Assembly (NCBI GenBank): GCA_013396995.1
Contig: VWZP01002845.1
Location: 6,595,655-6,659,654 of the forward strand
Length of the DNA: 64,000 bases
Origin: Dicaeum eximium
Lineage: Eukaryota > Chordata > Aves > Passeriformes > Dicaeidae
Reading direction: 5' to 3'
Shown in pieces: positions 38,201 through 49,626 of the stretch. A program made the position numbers and the translations under genes. The notes under the pieces are model-generated. The model worked only from the letters and a program-made list of their open reading frames with translations. It had not been told where the DNA came from and made no database searches. How positions within the stretch are numbered: the first letter of the stretch is position 1; every line of letters starts with the position of its first letter.

Positions 38201-39807
38201 GGCCAGAGCCCCTTTCTTGAGTTCATTCACTCCGTTGCTTTCTGAAACACCGTTACCAAAGGCCGTCGGACTTTTCTGCCATCTCATCAGTGTAGAGGTT
38301 CATCTTCAATAGCAGGTCTAGTAAGTGTGCTTGTGCAACTTTCTGTTATCTTATGAAATCCGGTGGATGATGTCAAATTGCTACAGTTCTTAATTACCTA
38401 TGTATGGTAAGACAACCTAATTTTTATATCATTTTTAAGCAAACAGTGCAAGCAGATTATTATCACATTTTGGTTAAAAGTTGTTAGAAAAACAAAGCTA
38501 AACAGACTTAACACAAACCATATTGAAAAATAATATAGAACATACACGACTTCACACCCCACCCTTACCCCCAATTAATAGCTTATTTCATGGATCAGGG
38601 CTCAACTTACAAAAAGAAGAGTGACTTTAATACTTACAGTTTTGCTAACATCGGAATATTTGTTTGGTATCCGCAATGTGCAGAAATAAATCAGTTGAAC
38701 TTCTTCTATATTTTATAGTTTTTTCCTAGATGATGATGCATTATTCGAAGTTGAGTTTTTGAGTTAGTGAAAACTCTGATTTTGTATACTGAGTGGTTTA
38801 CAATCTATAGGACAAGGAAAGAGGGTTATCCCTTTTGACTGGGAGAGCTCAGGCACAAACAAGCTTGGACAGAAATTTGATAATACAAATAATCTAGAGC
38901 AACTGGGAGCTGCTATTCTGCTGCCCCACTGCACTGCCCACCCATCTGCCTGGGCTGCAGCCAGCAGGTGCACAACTGTAGCCAAGTCAGCTTAACAAGC
39001 TGACGAAATGGAAAATGGTGGCTTTTGGCTGCATTGGTTTTCAACTGGATCAGCCTACTGAAACGGCTGCCTCAGTTGCCCCAGCACAGTTTCATTGCAA
39101 GGCAAACACAGACTGGGGCAAGGGATGCAAGGAAAAGATGTGGGTGGCACTCACCTTGAGCCTTGCAGCTCACGGTCACCAGCTGCTCAGGTGCAGTGTC
39201 AGACTAAGCTCAACAGCAAGTCCAAAGAAGATCTGGCCAGAAAGGAAGCTCCCTCACACCACCTTGGAGCCACCAGATCTGCACACTTCCAGTAGTTCCA
39301 TGGGTTTCACTGAATCATCCATGGAGCCAGAGTAGAGGGCTAGTGGCCCACCCTTTTAGATCTGCTTTGAAATATATTTAAAACTTTACCAAATCTTGTC
39401 TACTGAAAATATTTTTTCTTCACATGTACAGTGAAATACACAGCACCATGGTATTTGTGCCAGAGCTTTACAAACTTCATAATACCTGCCAGTTTCTTAA
39501 AACATATAAAACATATAAATAGCACCTATATAATTGGTATGGGGTCAGGATATGAGCTGGTGATAATTTGAGAAATACGTACTGATGCTGGGACTATATT
39601 TCAGAATCTATCCTTAAAAAGTGTAATGAAACATTAAGTGTAAAAAAGTGTAATGAAGTCATTAAGGGGTGTGACTTCCAAAGCTGTGAATGCACATTTA
39701 AGCTTCTCCTTTCTTTCTCTCTTCTCTTTTCTCATTTAAATGACAGCTCAGGAAATGATTCTCAGCTACAGCCCAGTAAAAAATGTGGATTAAGAATTTA
39801 CCAGATG
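35231..39807. other. Unique sequence, no supported gene
   Basis: Two opposing frames at 37420-37820 (131 and 124 codons) are the longest and resemble nothing I know. The part from about 37980 to 38760 keeps scattered CpGs in AT-rich sequence (about 12 in 760 bp by eye) and has no repeat signature. It could hold conserved regulatory DNA 2-3 kb upstream of the CpG island, but this is only a possibility. Confidence 0.5.
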
Positions 39808-39859
39808 TTTTTGTTTCGTTTTGTTTATGTTTTGTTTGTTTTGTTTTGTTTTGTTTTTG
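39808..39859 (+). repeat. (GTTTT)n low-complexity tract
   Basis: Degenerate GTTTT/GTTTG units over about 52 bp, followed by a G-rich AGGGGAGCGGGG patch. Confidence 0.9.
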
Positions 39860-40438
39860 GAGGGGAGCGGGGAAGAAGAGAATGAGCATGATGTGAAGAA
39901 ATTGAAGCTGCCTGGGTGTTGAGGGGAAGGCTATGGTCACTTGTAATGAATTTCAAGGCTAGAGGAAAATGCTAGATCTCTCACTCTACGTGCTCTGCTG
40001 CTTCCGACCTTAAGCACACATTTAACCCTGATCAGAGAGAAAGTTGTCTGTAGTAAATAATACACAATTAGAACCTGAAAGATATTTGTAAATCAGGTAG
40101 TTTTTAAGGCAACATTGAGTTAAAACACTGAAACGTTGCTCGTAAGACTCTTTTCAACTCGAAATACCAAGGTTCGGGTTTTGTTATTTTACCCCCCACC
40201 CCCATCCTTCTGCAACCGGGGTCAAAAAAGCCCTGCAGGGTAGCATGGTTTGCACAAGCCTGCCAGGCTGCTCTCATAGCCTAAATTACCAGTAAAAGGG
40301 CTAGAAATCTGCATGCAGGTCTGTGTAGGGTGGCAGCAGTTTGGATGAGGGGATGCATTAAAACCATTAAACCCCACGTGATCCCTGCAGCACAATTCTC
40401 TTTTATCTTTCTTCTCTCCACTGCCCGGAGACTAAAGA

Positions 40439-40467
40439 GCTCATCTCCATAGGGCTCATCTCCATAG
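40439..40467 (+). repeat. 15-bp tandem duplication
   Basis: GCTCATCTCCATAG at 40439-40452 is repeated exactly at 40454-40467 with a G between, giving a 15-bp period. It lies about 350 bp upstream of the TATA-like box. Confidence 0.9.
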
Positions 40468-40820
40468 AATTGGGAAAGCAAAGCCTTCCACAGGCTTTAT
40501 TTGCTTCTGACCTTCTGCTCTTTCTCACAGTATCTGCTGTAGATTTAAAGCTTTAGCTGGGAACTTTTAAAATGTTTTAAGCATCTTTGGAGAAATCGGA
40601 TAAATATGTGTGAATAAGTTAGAGAGAAAATACAAAACATTTTGTGAGCTCTTGAAAAGTTCCTAAAATTTTACTTCACTTAGCTATTAGAAATGGGCTG
40701 TTTATCTGAATAATGATTTTTCCCCCATTTTACTTGGTATTACATTTCCTTCAAAGACTTGTGGAAGTCCTTATTATCTGCTGTAATGAAGCAACCCCTT
40801 GGTCTGAGTGGGAAATCCAG

Positions 40821-40830
40821 TATATAAACG
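40821..40830 (+). promoter_or_regulatory. TATA-like box upstream of the CpG island
   Basis: TATATAAACG matches the TATA(A/T)A(A/T) core. If used, transcription would start about 25-30 bases downstream, near 40850, where CCGCGG occurs at 40850-40855. TATATAAA is frequent by chance in AT-rich DNA, so support comes only from its placement about 220 bp before a CpG island. Confidence 0.35.
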
Positions 40831-41245
40831 TCCAGTCTCTTTATTTCTTCCGCGGACAAATAAAACCACACAACCCAGCCCGCTGCACGCTGGATAAATC
40901 TTTCACATAACGAATTGTTTTATGCAGAGGGCTTCTGAGGGGGGCAAAAACTTAAATGTGGTTACTATGTCAACAAACGACGGGATTTAGGCATTTTTCT
41001 CAAGGACTTAGGTCTGCAGAAGACTGGGGGAGAATTTATGGAGCGTGTTGTGCCACCATCCTCCCAGCTGTTCCCTGTACCTCCCCCCGAGCGGAGCAGG
41101 CAGGGGAACGGCCCCGGCGGCGGCGGCGCCTTCGGGGAGCCCGGGAGCTCGGAGGGCTGGGAATCCTCCCGGAGGGAGGGAAGGAAACCCGGCTCGGGGA
41201 GAACGAGAGCGCCCCTGCTTTTCTTCGTGCTAAGCGGAGATCCTG

Positions 41246-41312
41246 ATGTGGTTGTTGGGAAAGCTTTGCGCACGCAAGCGCCTGCTGAGCTTTCCGAGGA
41301 GTCGGCAGAGCG
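41246..41312 (+). other. Candidate short first coding exon inside the CpG island
   Basis: An ATG at 41246 opens a frame beginning MWLLGKLCARKRLL. It continues for 22 codons plus one base to a good-looking splice donor (GAGCG|GTAAGG, intron GT at 41313-41314). The encoded peptide is short, basic and Leu-rich, like some alternative N-termini. I do not recognise it. The start context (C at -3, T at +4) is weak. Without the donor the frame would read on to 41566 as a 106-codon open frame. It could equally be non-coding 5' UTR. Confidence 0.25.
41267..41276. promoter_or_regulatory. NRF1-like motif
   Basis: TGCGCACGCA is close to the NRF1 consensus (C/T)GCGCA(C/T)GCGC, which is typical of CpG-island promoters. 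A single match in a G+C-rich island is weak evidence. Confidence 0.3.
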
Positions 41313-41580
41313 GTAAGGCAGGGATTTTCTCTCACGAGTTTCCTTTCGTGCTCTTTCCACGCTCGCCTCGTCAAGTTACGATCCCCGGTCCTCTGAGCGT
41401 GACCTCCGCTGCCGTGTCCCGGGGGGCTCCGGGGACACCCAGGCGGCAGCGGGGGCTCTGCGGGCTGCCAGGCGCACCCCTCGCAGGAGAGCCTCGGCCG
41501 CAGCCGCGGGGCTGCGCGGCTCTGGGGCCCGTGGGACTGCGGCCCGCGCTGAAGTCTGAAACGTAACCCACGCTCGAGTG

Positions 41581-42699
41581 ATGCTATCCACAGTCTGGGG
41601 TTATCTGGGGGTCGTGAGCGCTTGTGGTTTGGGTTATTGCGTGAGTCAGGTCTTGTATGTGGTCATCCTGTTCGTGTCTGATCTCTCAATATTAGAAATT
41701 AGTTAGGATGGCTGAGGAATAGTATAAGTTGCTGGGGGGAATCAAGTGTTGTCTGGGACATGAGGAGATGTGCTGGAAGGCACACATGCGTAGCTGGAGT
41801 TGTTTTGTGCAGATGCTCCACGGTCCTTCTCCTGTAGAGCTCCCCATGCCTCATACCTCCTTTTCCAGCACAGATCTCTGGCAATTCCCCCACCCTATCC
41901 TTATGTATCACAGCCAGTCTCATTTGGGATAGTTGAAATTCATTAGGGATTTTGAAATTCATTACACAAGCACATTTTTTACTGTGAAAGTGAAGCCAGT
42001 GTGTAGCATTTTCTGCTTCCTTTACACCCACAAACTCAGAGTCTTAAAAAGCTTCTGCCTCCTCAACTCTCTGAAACAGAAAATGGGGCCTCATGTATCA
42101 GACCGAAGAGTAACCATCTCAGTGCTCCTGCAGGAAAACAACAGCTGTGTGGAAAGATCAATAAACACCACCAGTTGCTTCAAAAGTCATAAAATGGAAA
42201 GGCTCCACAAAGTAAAACGTGTGGCAGGGGACCCTGGCTCCAGACACTGCAGGGCAACTCCTGGGAAATGCAGTAATTAGTGGGAAGTCTCAGACTTGTT
42301 TTCTTTCAGTGGTTCCACACATAAAAATATTTGGTTTAGGAGATGAAATCACAGTGGCAGGAAGAAATACCTGTGTGAAAGGAAAGCTTGTTTATGCTTA
42401 ATGCATTGGAGAAATGGTTCACGAATGGCTTAGGTCAGTGAAAATAAAACACTCACAATGCTGCCAAGGCCACAGACCTCAGGTGAGTTGTGTATGTGCT
42501 GGCTGGTCCTGTGAGCTGGAAGTGTCTGGGGCTGCTTTGTTTTTTTCACTCTTTAAAAAGAAAAAAAAGCGATAACCTGCTTCAGTGAAATTTTCTTTTT
42601 TCTACTTGCATTTTCACATTACTGTAGCTCTTTGTTACTGTAACTCTTCACTCCTTTGTTTAATCTGCATATTTCCCTAAGTTTTCACTGCCAAGAGAG
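41581..42699. other. Sequence downstream of the CpG island, no exon recognised
   Basis: CpG density falls quickly after 41600. Open frames at 41699-42031 (minus) and 41933-42280 (plus) overlap and have no known domains. If the island's gene runs on the plus strand this is probably its first intron. Confidence 0.45.
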
Positions 42700-43020
42700 A
42701 GGAATCATTTGGGAAGGCCCAGCTTCTCCTTGATGGCTCTCTCTTGCCTCTCCAGGTCACCACTTGGAGGCCCTTCTGTCATCTCATCAGATCTCTCCTC
42801 CCCACCCCTTGCCCTCCTCAGCCGCTCAGGATGTGATGGTCCTTCCTCATCGCTCTCACATCTTCTCCAGCCCCATCCACTCCTGCTCTCCTACCTGGAT
42901 CCTTCTGCTGCCTTCACGCTTCCATTGGCCAGCCTGTGCCACCTCCTTCCAGCTGTGTCACCGCTTTGGGGACTGTTCTCCCCAGGCCTACCTGAGAGCA
43001 CTGTGTCACAACTAGTTTCC
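42700..43020 (+). other. Pyrimidine-rich (CT-rich) region
   Basis: About 320 bp strongly biased to C and T on the plus strand. It gives a 104-codon frame rich in Ser, Leu and Pro. That frame has the look of composition rather than a protein, and there is no domain. The bias may reflect a degraded simple repeat. Confidence 0.5.
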
Positions 43021-43859
43021 TAAGGAATGCCACAGGTTCCACAATGATGTTGTGTAAAGGAGAAAGAGCTGCCTAGGATTCTAGATGTGCTGCCAGGCAC
43101 GATGTGCAGAATTCATGCAGAGCTCTGAGTATATTTACTCCACACAAGTGGCTGTAGAAGTACCCAATGATTCCCCTGCCTGTACAGAGCTTACTTAACA
43201 AGAGAAGGGTTGTATTTCTTCCCTTCCCCTTCACATTTCCTCTTGAAGATTTTTGACAGCCGTGTACCCCTGAGCTTCGGCCTTTAGGTGTGATTGAGAG
43301 ACAAATTAAATTTTCTAAATGGTTATAAAGCTAAATTCTAAAATTAGAATAATTTGTGTTGTGTAGGGGTTTGAATACATGTGAAAACTTAACAGTAGAA
43401 TTATGGCAGTAACTTAAAGACCTTTAACTCATCTTGTAGGATTTTCAAGGTGATTGGAAGGAGTGGGTGAGACCCTACATTCCCCCCAGATGCAGTGGTT
43501 GCTCTGTGCTATGTGCCAGGGCAGTCAGGCCCTCCTGCCATTTCCTTCCCCAACTGTTCCGGCCCCTAAATAATCACATGGAAACCTGCAGTCCAGCAAA
43601 GATGGACACCAGTGTGTTATGTCACTACAACAGTATTAGCAGTAGAGTGATCCTGGCTGACTTTACTGTAATGGCCAGTGGTCTGCTTTGAGCCTCACTT
43701 CTGCAACCTTTTGCTCTTATGGGATCTCATCCAAAGCTCTCTGAATTCCCATTCACCTTGGCGGGCTTCCACTCTGCCTCACTGCAGCTAATATCATAGA
43801 TAAGAGCTCCAGGATCAAGTTCTCTGATTCTGCCTGAAATTAGTATAAAGTTCTTCTAA

Positions 43860-44090
43860 GATAAACCCTGAGTATCCCTTCATCCAGATAGCCAGTAAAG
43901 ATATTAAACAGGGCTGGCCCCAACAGTGAGCCCTTGGAAACACCAAGGGCTGTTGACCCTCTGCCAGATGGATGTACATTGACCACCACACCCTGGCCTC
44001 AGCCATCTAGCTTTTCCCCAGTAAACAGTGCACCTGTCCATGCCATGAACAGCCAGTTTCTCCCAGAGAATGTGTGGTAGACATCAAATT
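43860..44090 (-). mobile_element. CR1 LINE, reverse-transcriptase fragment (minus strand)
   Basis: Translated from the minus strand, the part around 43870-43945 reads GVSKGSLLGPALFNIFTGYL followed by DEG. This matches the conserved CR1 RT block (V)PQGSVLGPVLFNIFINDLDEG. Upstream of it on that strand are remnants of the L..HGLDRCT and WL.GR.QRVVVN blocks, frameshifted. The FADD catalytic box lies outside the fragment. It is a 5'- and 3'-truncated dead remnant, 230 bp or so, with fuzzy limits. Confidence 0.8.
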
Positions 44091-47000
44091 GTGACTGCAC
44101 TGTGTGGTGTGGACACTTGTCACGCTCTGAACTAAATTCCTTGGAGATACAGGAATCCTGGGAAGCTCTAGGAGAGCCATGTATTTCTGTCTATGGGCAA
44201 GGATTTTTTGTCATGGACATGATGGGCTATGCCCCACATCCCGTGTGCAGGATGTGCACATGCATGGCAGCAGCGTGCCTGAGGGTCTCATTGGCTCACT
44301 GCAGCCTCTGGTGGGCTCAGTCATGGGTTATGTAGAAATACTTGGCAAGAGGTCTGATTCCTCCTTTTCTAATCAGACTACATTTTTGGATGGAAGAATG
44401 TAGTGTTTGAGCAGGTAAGGCTCATAAGGGAATATAAAACCAAGTTAGTTTTTCCTTGCCCTCTTCTTTCATGCCCTTAGGTGAAACAAATTGATGGACA
44501 AAATTCCTGAAGACATGGAGCACCAATTAGATGCAGTTCTCAGGGAAATTAAGATTTCCTTGTAGACATTATAAATCCTTTCCAAAGGCTTTTTCCTTTT
44601 TGTTGATTAGTACAATCAGCAAGTAAATCTCTAATGAGTAACAATCAAATATGCCAGAGTTGTGAGTGGCTAATTGGTACTTGTTGCCTTTCTTCCAATT
44701 TGCAGTGTCATTCCTGATAGTGGCATTACATGTCATCTGTTCTCAGAGGGGCTATAAATCTTACCAGAGAATCACATATTTAATTACAAGTTTTTGTTTT
44801 CCCTCTCGTTGAACACCAACATGTTGTCCCATGAGGTTTGAAAAGAACATTGTCTGTTTACTGTAGCTGTTTCAGTCCCTGTTTCTCCTGCAGTTTTTGT
44901 CTTCCAAATATAACTGTCCTTTAGATTCCAACACAAGGAACAGAGTGGTTTGCCAGTCCTTGATGCCGCTCTCTCTGCGCATTCTGTTTTCAGAGTCCTA
45001 GAAGAACGTAAGCAGAACACATTACCAAGCATTTATGAAGCAGCTCTGATAAACTAAGGCTGTTACTCAGAAAAAAAGTTGGTGCCTCTTAATGAATTGT
45101 GTGAATGTTTTTCGTATGCAATACTTTAAGGGAAGGGGATAAAGGGAAATGATTTATGATAATTTCAACCTTTTAATGTGACTGTATCAGAAATATTTGT
45201 GGTTTGTGATGCTTCAAAAATTGTTATTATGAGCAAATGAAGATGCAGTATTTTTGTCTATTCCCTACCCAATTAATAATTCCAAATATTGGAACTTTTT
45301 ATTTTTAAGAATGTAATACCCATGTAAAAGTATATCAGCAGATAGGTGATCCAGAAATTTTACATTTCATGACATAGTGTCACTGTAGTCTATTCAACAC
45401 AATAGCAAGTGTGAAAGACCTGGGAAATTTATGGGAAAATCTGGGAGCTGGACACCATAATGCTTTTCCTGCCTGCTGTGATATAGCAGGCGGCCATACC
45501 TGTATGTGTCCCAGCTCAGGGGAAAAGGTCAAGGGCTGCAAGAAGGACTTGAATAAGGCCATGGAGGGTTTTAATTAGAGGATTTTAACAAGCTTCCCAA
45601 CTAGATGAGAATTACAGCTGTGGCTGAGCTCCTGTGGCAGTATAGAGCAGCAGCAGGAGCAATCCTCATATGCTTTGTGAAGCGTGGACAGCTTTTGAAT
45701 GGCAGTTGTGTAATGAATTGATTTAGTAGGGGGCAGGCTCAAGACCCTTTTCTGCAACTGTCAAAAGCAACCCCATCTTCAAGGAAATCAGTGTGTATTT
45801 TGCACTGCTGGGGCAGCAGACAGATCATTTGCTCATAGAGAGACCACTATTTTATAAGCCAGTATATTCAAAGACTAGCCAAGACAATGTAAATCCCCAC
45901 CATGTAAAACTAGTAACTCAAATTGCACAGCCTAGCCATTGAAATGTTATTTTAAGGTTTTCTGGTCTGTTTTAGATTGGAGCAAATTATCTGGCACAAC
46001 TGACCAATTAGTAAAGTGAAGCAAAAAGAAAAATCACAGAAGTTTGAATCTGCTGATTAACCTATTTCTAGTTGTGACAGGTTTACCACTCTATGTAGAG
46101 ATTTAGTGGCTGGCACCACTTATTAAAAGAAAAGAGATTTTGTTTCCTGTATGAAATTGTTCTTCCCTAGCATATTGTAGAATTGTGAAATGCTGAGACA
46201 AGCATGTAGTCAGGGAGTGAACCTGCCTCATGTCATGGTCTTACACTGTATTAATCTAAGAATGCGCTGATGGATTACTATATACACACAAGGACAAACA
46301 CAGACATATGATCTTCATGACTGGTACCAGATGTGCTAGGTAGGTAATGAGAACATGAAAAGTATGATGTTGTATTGGTTGTAAGTCTTCCCTTTGACCT
46401 TCCTGGAAGAGTTTAAATAGCTCCTACGTGTTAAACCCTATGTGCGTGAGGTGAGGTGTGACTTTGGATCTCAGGGCTTTAAGAGTGCCCATTTGAGCGG
46501 CTCAGTGCTGGGTGAGGCAGAGATTGGAAGAGCTTTGCAGCTGTTTTTGTATTCTTTGCCTATGAATTTTGGGGGAAAAAGCAAGCCAAATTGATTCTTT
46601 GGGCCATCAGCTGAGCCATACTGACCTTCTGTAAAAGAATCCACGAGGAAAAAAACCTAAATACTTTTTGCCCTCCCCCTGAAACCAAAAATTATGCAGA
46701 ATTCATTATCTCAACTAGGTTTATTTCTCTATAAAAACATGATACTCTACAATAGCTGTATTTCCTGTCACTGATTCCTGGTCTGTAGCTCCATACAGAA
46801 CAGACCTGTTAAACTTCAAGACAGGGAGAAGGGATCATTGTTGACAGTCCTGTGTCCCTGTAGAGGCAAAGGGCTGCTTAATTATAGGCTCAGTGAGTGA
46901 CCTCTTTGGGCCTCAGTGGTGTTTGCCCTCACTGCCACATTCATAAGGACCATCACATCACTTTTTCCTCTTCCTTGTTCCCTGATTGATCCCTGAAATT

Positions 47001-49567
47001 GCCTAACCTTCTTTTCACTGTGCACAGCTACAACTCCTCTCTACTATTATCAACTTCTTTATGGTACATGATTCCTCTTCACTTGGAACAGAGCTCCCCA
47101 CATCTCAGTCGATCCTGTGTTCAGATTTGACTGTAAAATCTTATGAATTTCAGATTCAGACTAAAGAGTCAGTTGATTTCCCAGGCAAGCCTCCTCCTTT
47201 ACAAATACAAGCATCACATTTTCTGTTCTGTAGTCACATGGTTATCAGTCTGTATTTAACCATCCTTGCTAAGGCACATGAAATGTCTTATTTGGGTTAC
47301 TGTTCTGTTCTGGGAGAGAGACAGTCCTTTGTATTATTTGACAATTTGAGAATTTTGAGAATTTGATTTTGCTGTTGTTCTCAAAGTATTAACATTGTAT
47401 ATAGGTATGTGGTTCTGGAGAAGTTGTTTCACTTGTATTAGCTGGATTATTTTAAACAGAAGGAAAATTCTTTATGGGTCTGAACCCCCAAATTCATATT
47501 AGTCAAATGCAATGGTGATTCAATAGGAACACAAAACATGGCTTACTTTTGCTGCCCAAAGTGTCATTACTTGAAGCCATGACAACAGATTATAATGCAC
47601 ATTATTGTGATAAGAAGAGTTACTTGTCACACAGTTTTAATCCAGCTCCAAGTGCAGTGCAAATTTCAGCAGCCAGTCTGTTGAACAGACAGAGCCTCCC
47701 AAATCTCTGTGTACTTACACTGTTGGCACAGAGTGCCCAGTTAACAAAGGAAGCACCTATATCATTATGAAGAATTATATGTCTGAGGTATTAAATCATT
47801 TAACATTCCTCTGTCTCTTTCCCTTCTTTGTCTTCCTGGAGGGGAAATGGAAGAGAAGAAGAATGTTATGCTTCTTGCTAATGAAAAGCACCAAAAATTG
47901 TTTCAAAATCCACCTTTGTTCTAAGATCTCTGTTCAGGACACTTAATCCTTGAAACAGTCAATTTTCTCAGTATTGCTCTCACCACATGTTCCATAGCAA
48001 CCTTTGAGTTTGAATTTGACTCAATTTTGTGCATGTTTTATGAGAATATTTTGAGTCTTAAGTAGGTTGACCATAAATGGCGACAACAATAATGAAGAGC
48101 TTGGTTTGATTAGTTCTTTGATCTAACAGACCCGTTGAGCCTGAGGTTCAGCAGGAGAGCTGAGGAGTAGTCAGCACACAAGAACTGCAGAGAAAGGCTG
48201 GTACCTACTGTGTCAGCAGCTCATTTATCCTGGGTCCAACCAGGAGCAAATTCAATCCCTGCTAATACATACAACTTCCTTCAAGCTGTGTGTTGCCTCG
48301 GAGCAGGGGGTGGTGAGAGAGATTAACACTTGGACAGTATCCCTTAAGTCTCAGATGTTTGTCTCAGTGCCACATCTGTCCTCTGTACCTGACTCAGCTG
48401 GAAAGTGCCTGACCTGCAGGTACAGTGCAGTCTGTGGGACCATTGCTTGGCTTCAAGGCAAGGCTCATTGATCTCACCTGGCATTTTTGTTAGACAGTCA
48501 GAACACCATATTTGGCATTTCTGTGTTTTTTTCATATTTTTATTTTGTGTTATGGAAATGTTTTATAGTCTCTGAAAACACACTGGATTTGATTAACTAT
48601 GTTTAAAAAATTTGACAGCAGTTTAACTATGCTGTAACCTGGCTTTCCAACACAGGGCTTACCTAACATATGCTCCTGGCTACCAGCACTGGTATTGGGA
48701 GGCCAACTTCCTACTGCACAGGAAGCATCAAGTAAGAGTTAATTTGGTATGCAAGAACCAGCTGTCTTATTTAAAGCCAACTCATGTCTTTCATTCACCC
48801 AAACCATCCCATTGGACTTGACCATCGAACTCCAGCTAAAAGGGACTTTGACTTATCTACTAGGCACTATCAGCTGCACCCTGCTAGCTTTAATAAGTAA
48901 TTGATCATTTATCTTGGTCAGATTTATAATTTGTTTTCTGATCACATTGAGGAGTAGAGATTTTCACAAATTAATCATCCCAGTGGTTTCTATTTTGTTT
49001 GTAGTCTGTGGCTCTGGATTAAATTTGCCAGCACTGCTTACGTATTCTGAAGGTGTTCTCTTTCATATGGCTTCCGTTTCCTGGGATGAGAAAATAAAGG
49101 AGGCTTTCATGCACGTGTGGCAATAGAAAGTTAGAGGCTGTTGCAATGTTCAAAGTTCAGATGTTCAGCAACTCGCCCAGGTACCCTCTTGAGGCAGCAG
49201 TGCAGCAGCTGCTCAGCTTAGCCCACATTTTGTCAGTTGTTCCCTTCTTTCTAAGGAAGGAAACTTCTCTGCAAAAGCTTCTGGATTAATTTTTACCATG
49301 CTCAACATTGTTATGATGAGGAGTGTACTTCCTTCTTCTCTTGTATTTTCAACTAGGTCCTAATTATGGTAATTTCTTGTTTTACTTCCATATGGAAGAA
49401 CTGCAGCTAAGAACTTCAAATGAAGCCAGGATCTGTCCCTGTATTATTACAATTGCAGAGACTGAATTACAGCCAGAATACTTTTTCTAAGAAACAGATA
49501 ATTCTGCCTCTGGGCAAAATGTATGAGTAAAATGCTTCAGTCAGTTTACAGACTACATAAACCAGAT
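44091..49567. other. Unique sequence, no supported gene
   Basis: About 5.5 kb with no recognisable exon, RNA gene or interspersed repeat. The longest frame is 47061-47366 plus (101 codons), unrecognised. Confidence 0.5.
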
Positions 49568-49626
49568 TTAAATAATAATGATAATGATAAGGAGGAGGAG
49601 GAAGAGGAGGAGAAAGAGGAGGAAGT
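49568..49626 (+). repeat. (AAT/GAT)n then (GGA)n purine-rich simple repeat
   Basis: AAT and GAT triplets pass into GGA, GAA and AAGAGG units. From 49589 to 49626 the plus strand is almost pure purine. Such mirror-like purine tracts can adopt triplex (H-DNA) structure. Confidence 0.9.

Larger units (their letters stand above)
41040..41580. promoter_or_regulatory. CpG island (probable gene promoter)
   Basis: I count by eye about 55 CpG dinucleotides in roughly 540 bp, in strongly G+C-rich sequence with GGCGGCGGCGGCGCC at 41117-41131. The rest of the window has only a few to some tens per kilobase. Vertebrate CpG islands of this size usually mark unmethylated promoters. Nothing in the repeats around it explains it as a mobile element. 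The direction of transcription is not proven. A TATA-like box upstream and a plus-strand splice donor inside favour plus. No downstream exon was recognised in the window, so the gene identity is unknown. Confidence 0.85.

Noticed and set aside
37980..40820. Broad CpG-retaining domain upstream of the island
   Set aside because: By eye count the CpG level (about 9-16 per kb) is only mildly above other parts of the window, such as 55-56 kb, so a special methylation domain is not supported.
41421..41464. G-quadruplex motif in the CpG island
   Set aside because: Four G runs exist, but one loop is about 16 bases, outside the usual range. The evidence is weak.
41036..41591. Multiple G/P/R-rich open frames on both strands in the CpG island
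   Set aside because: High G+C removes stop codons by chance, and the translations are low-complexity. Only the short ATG-to-donor candidate was kept, at low confidence.
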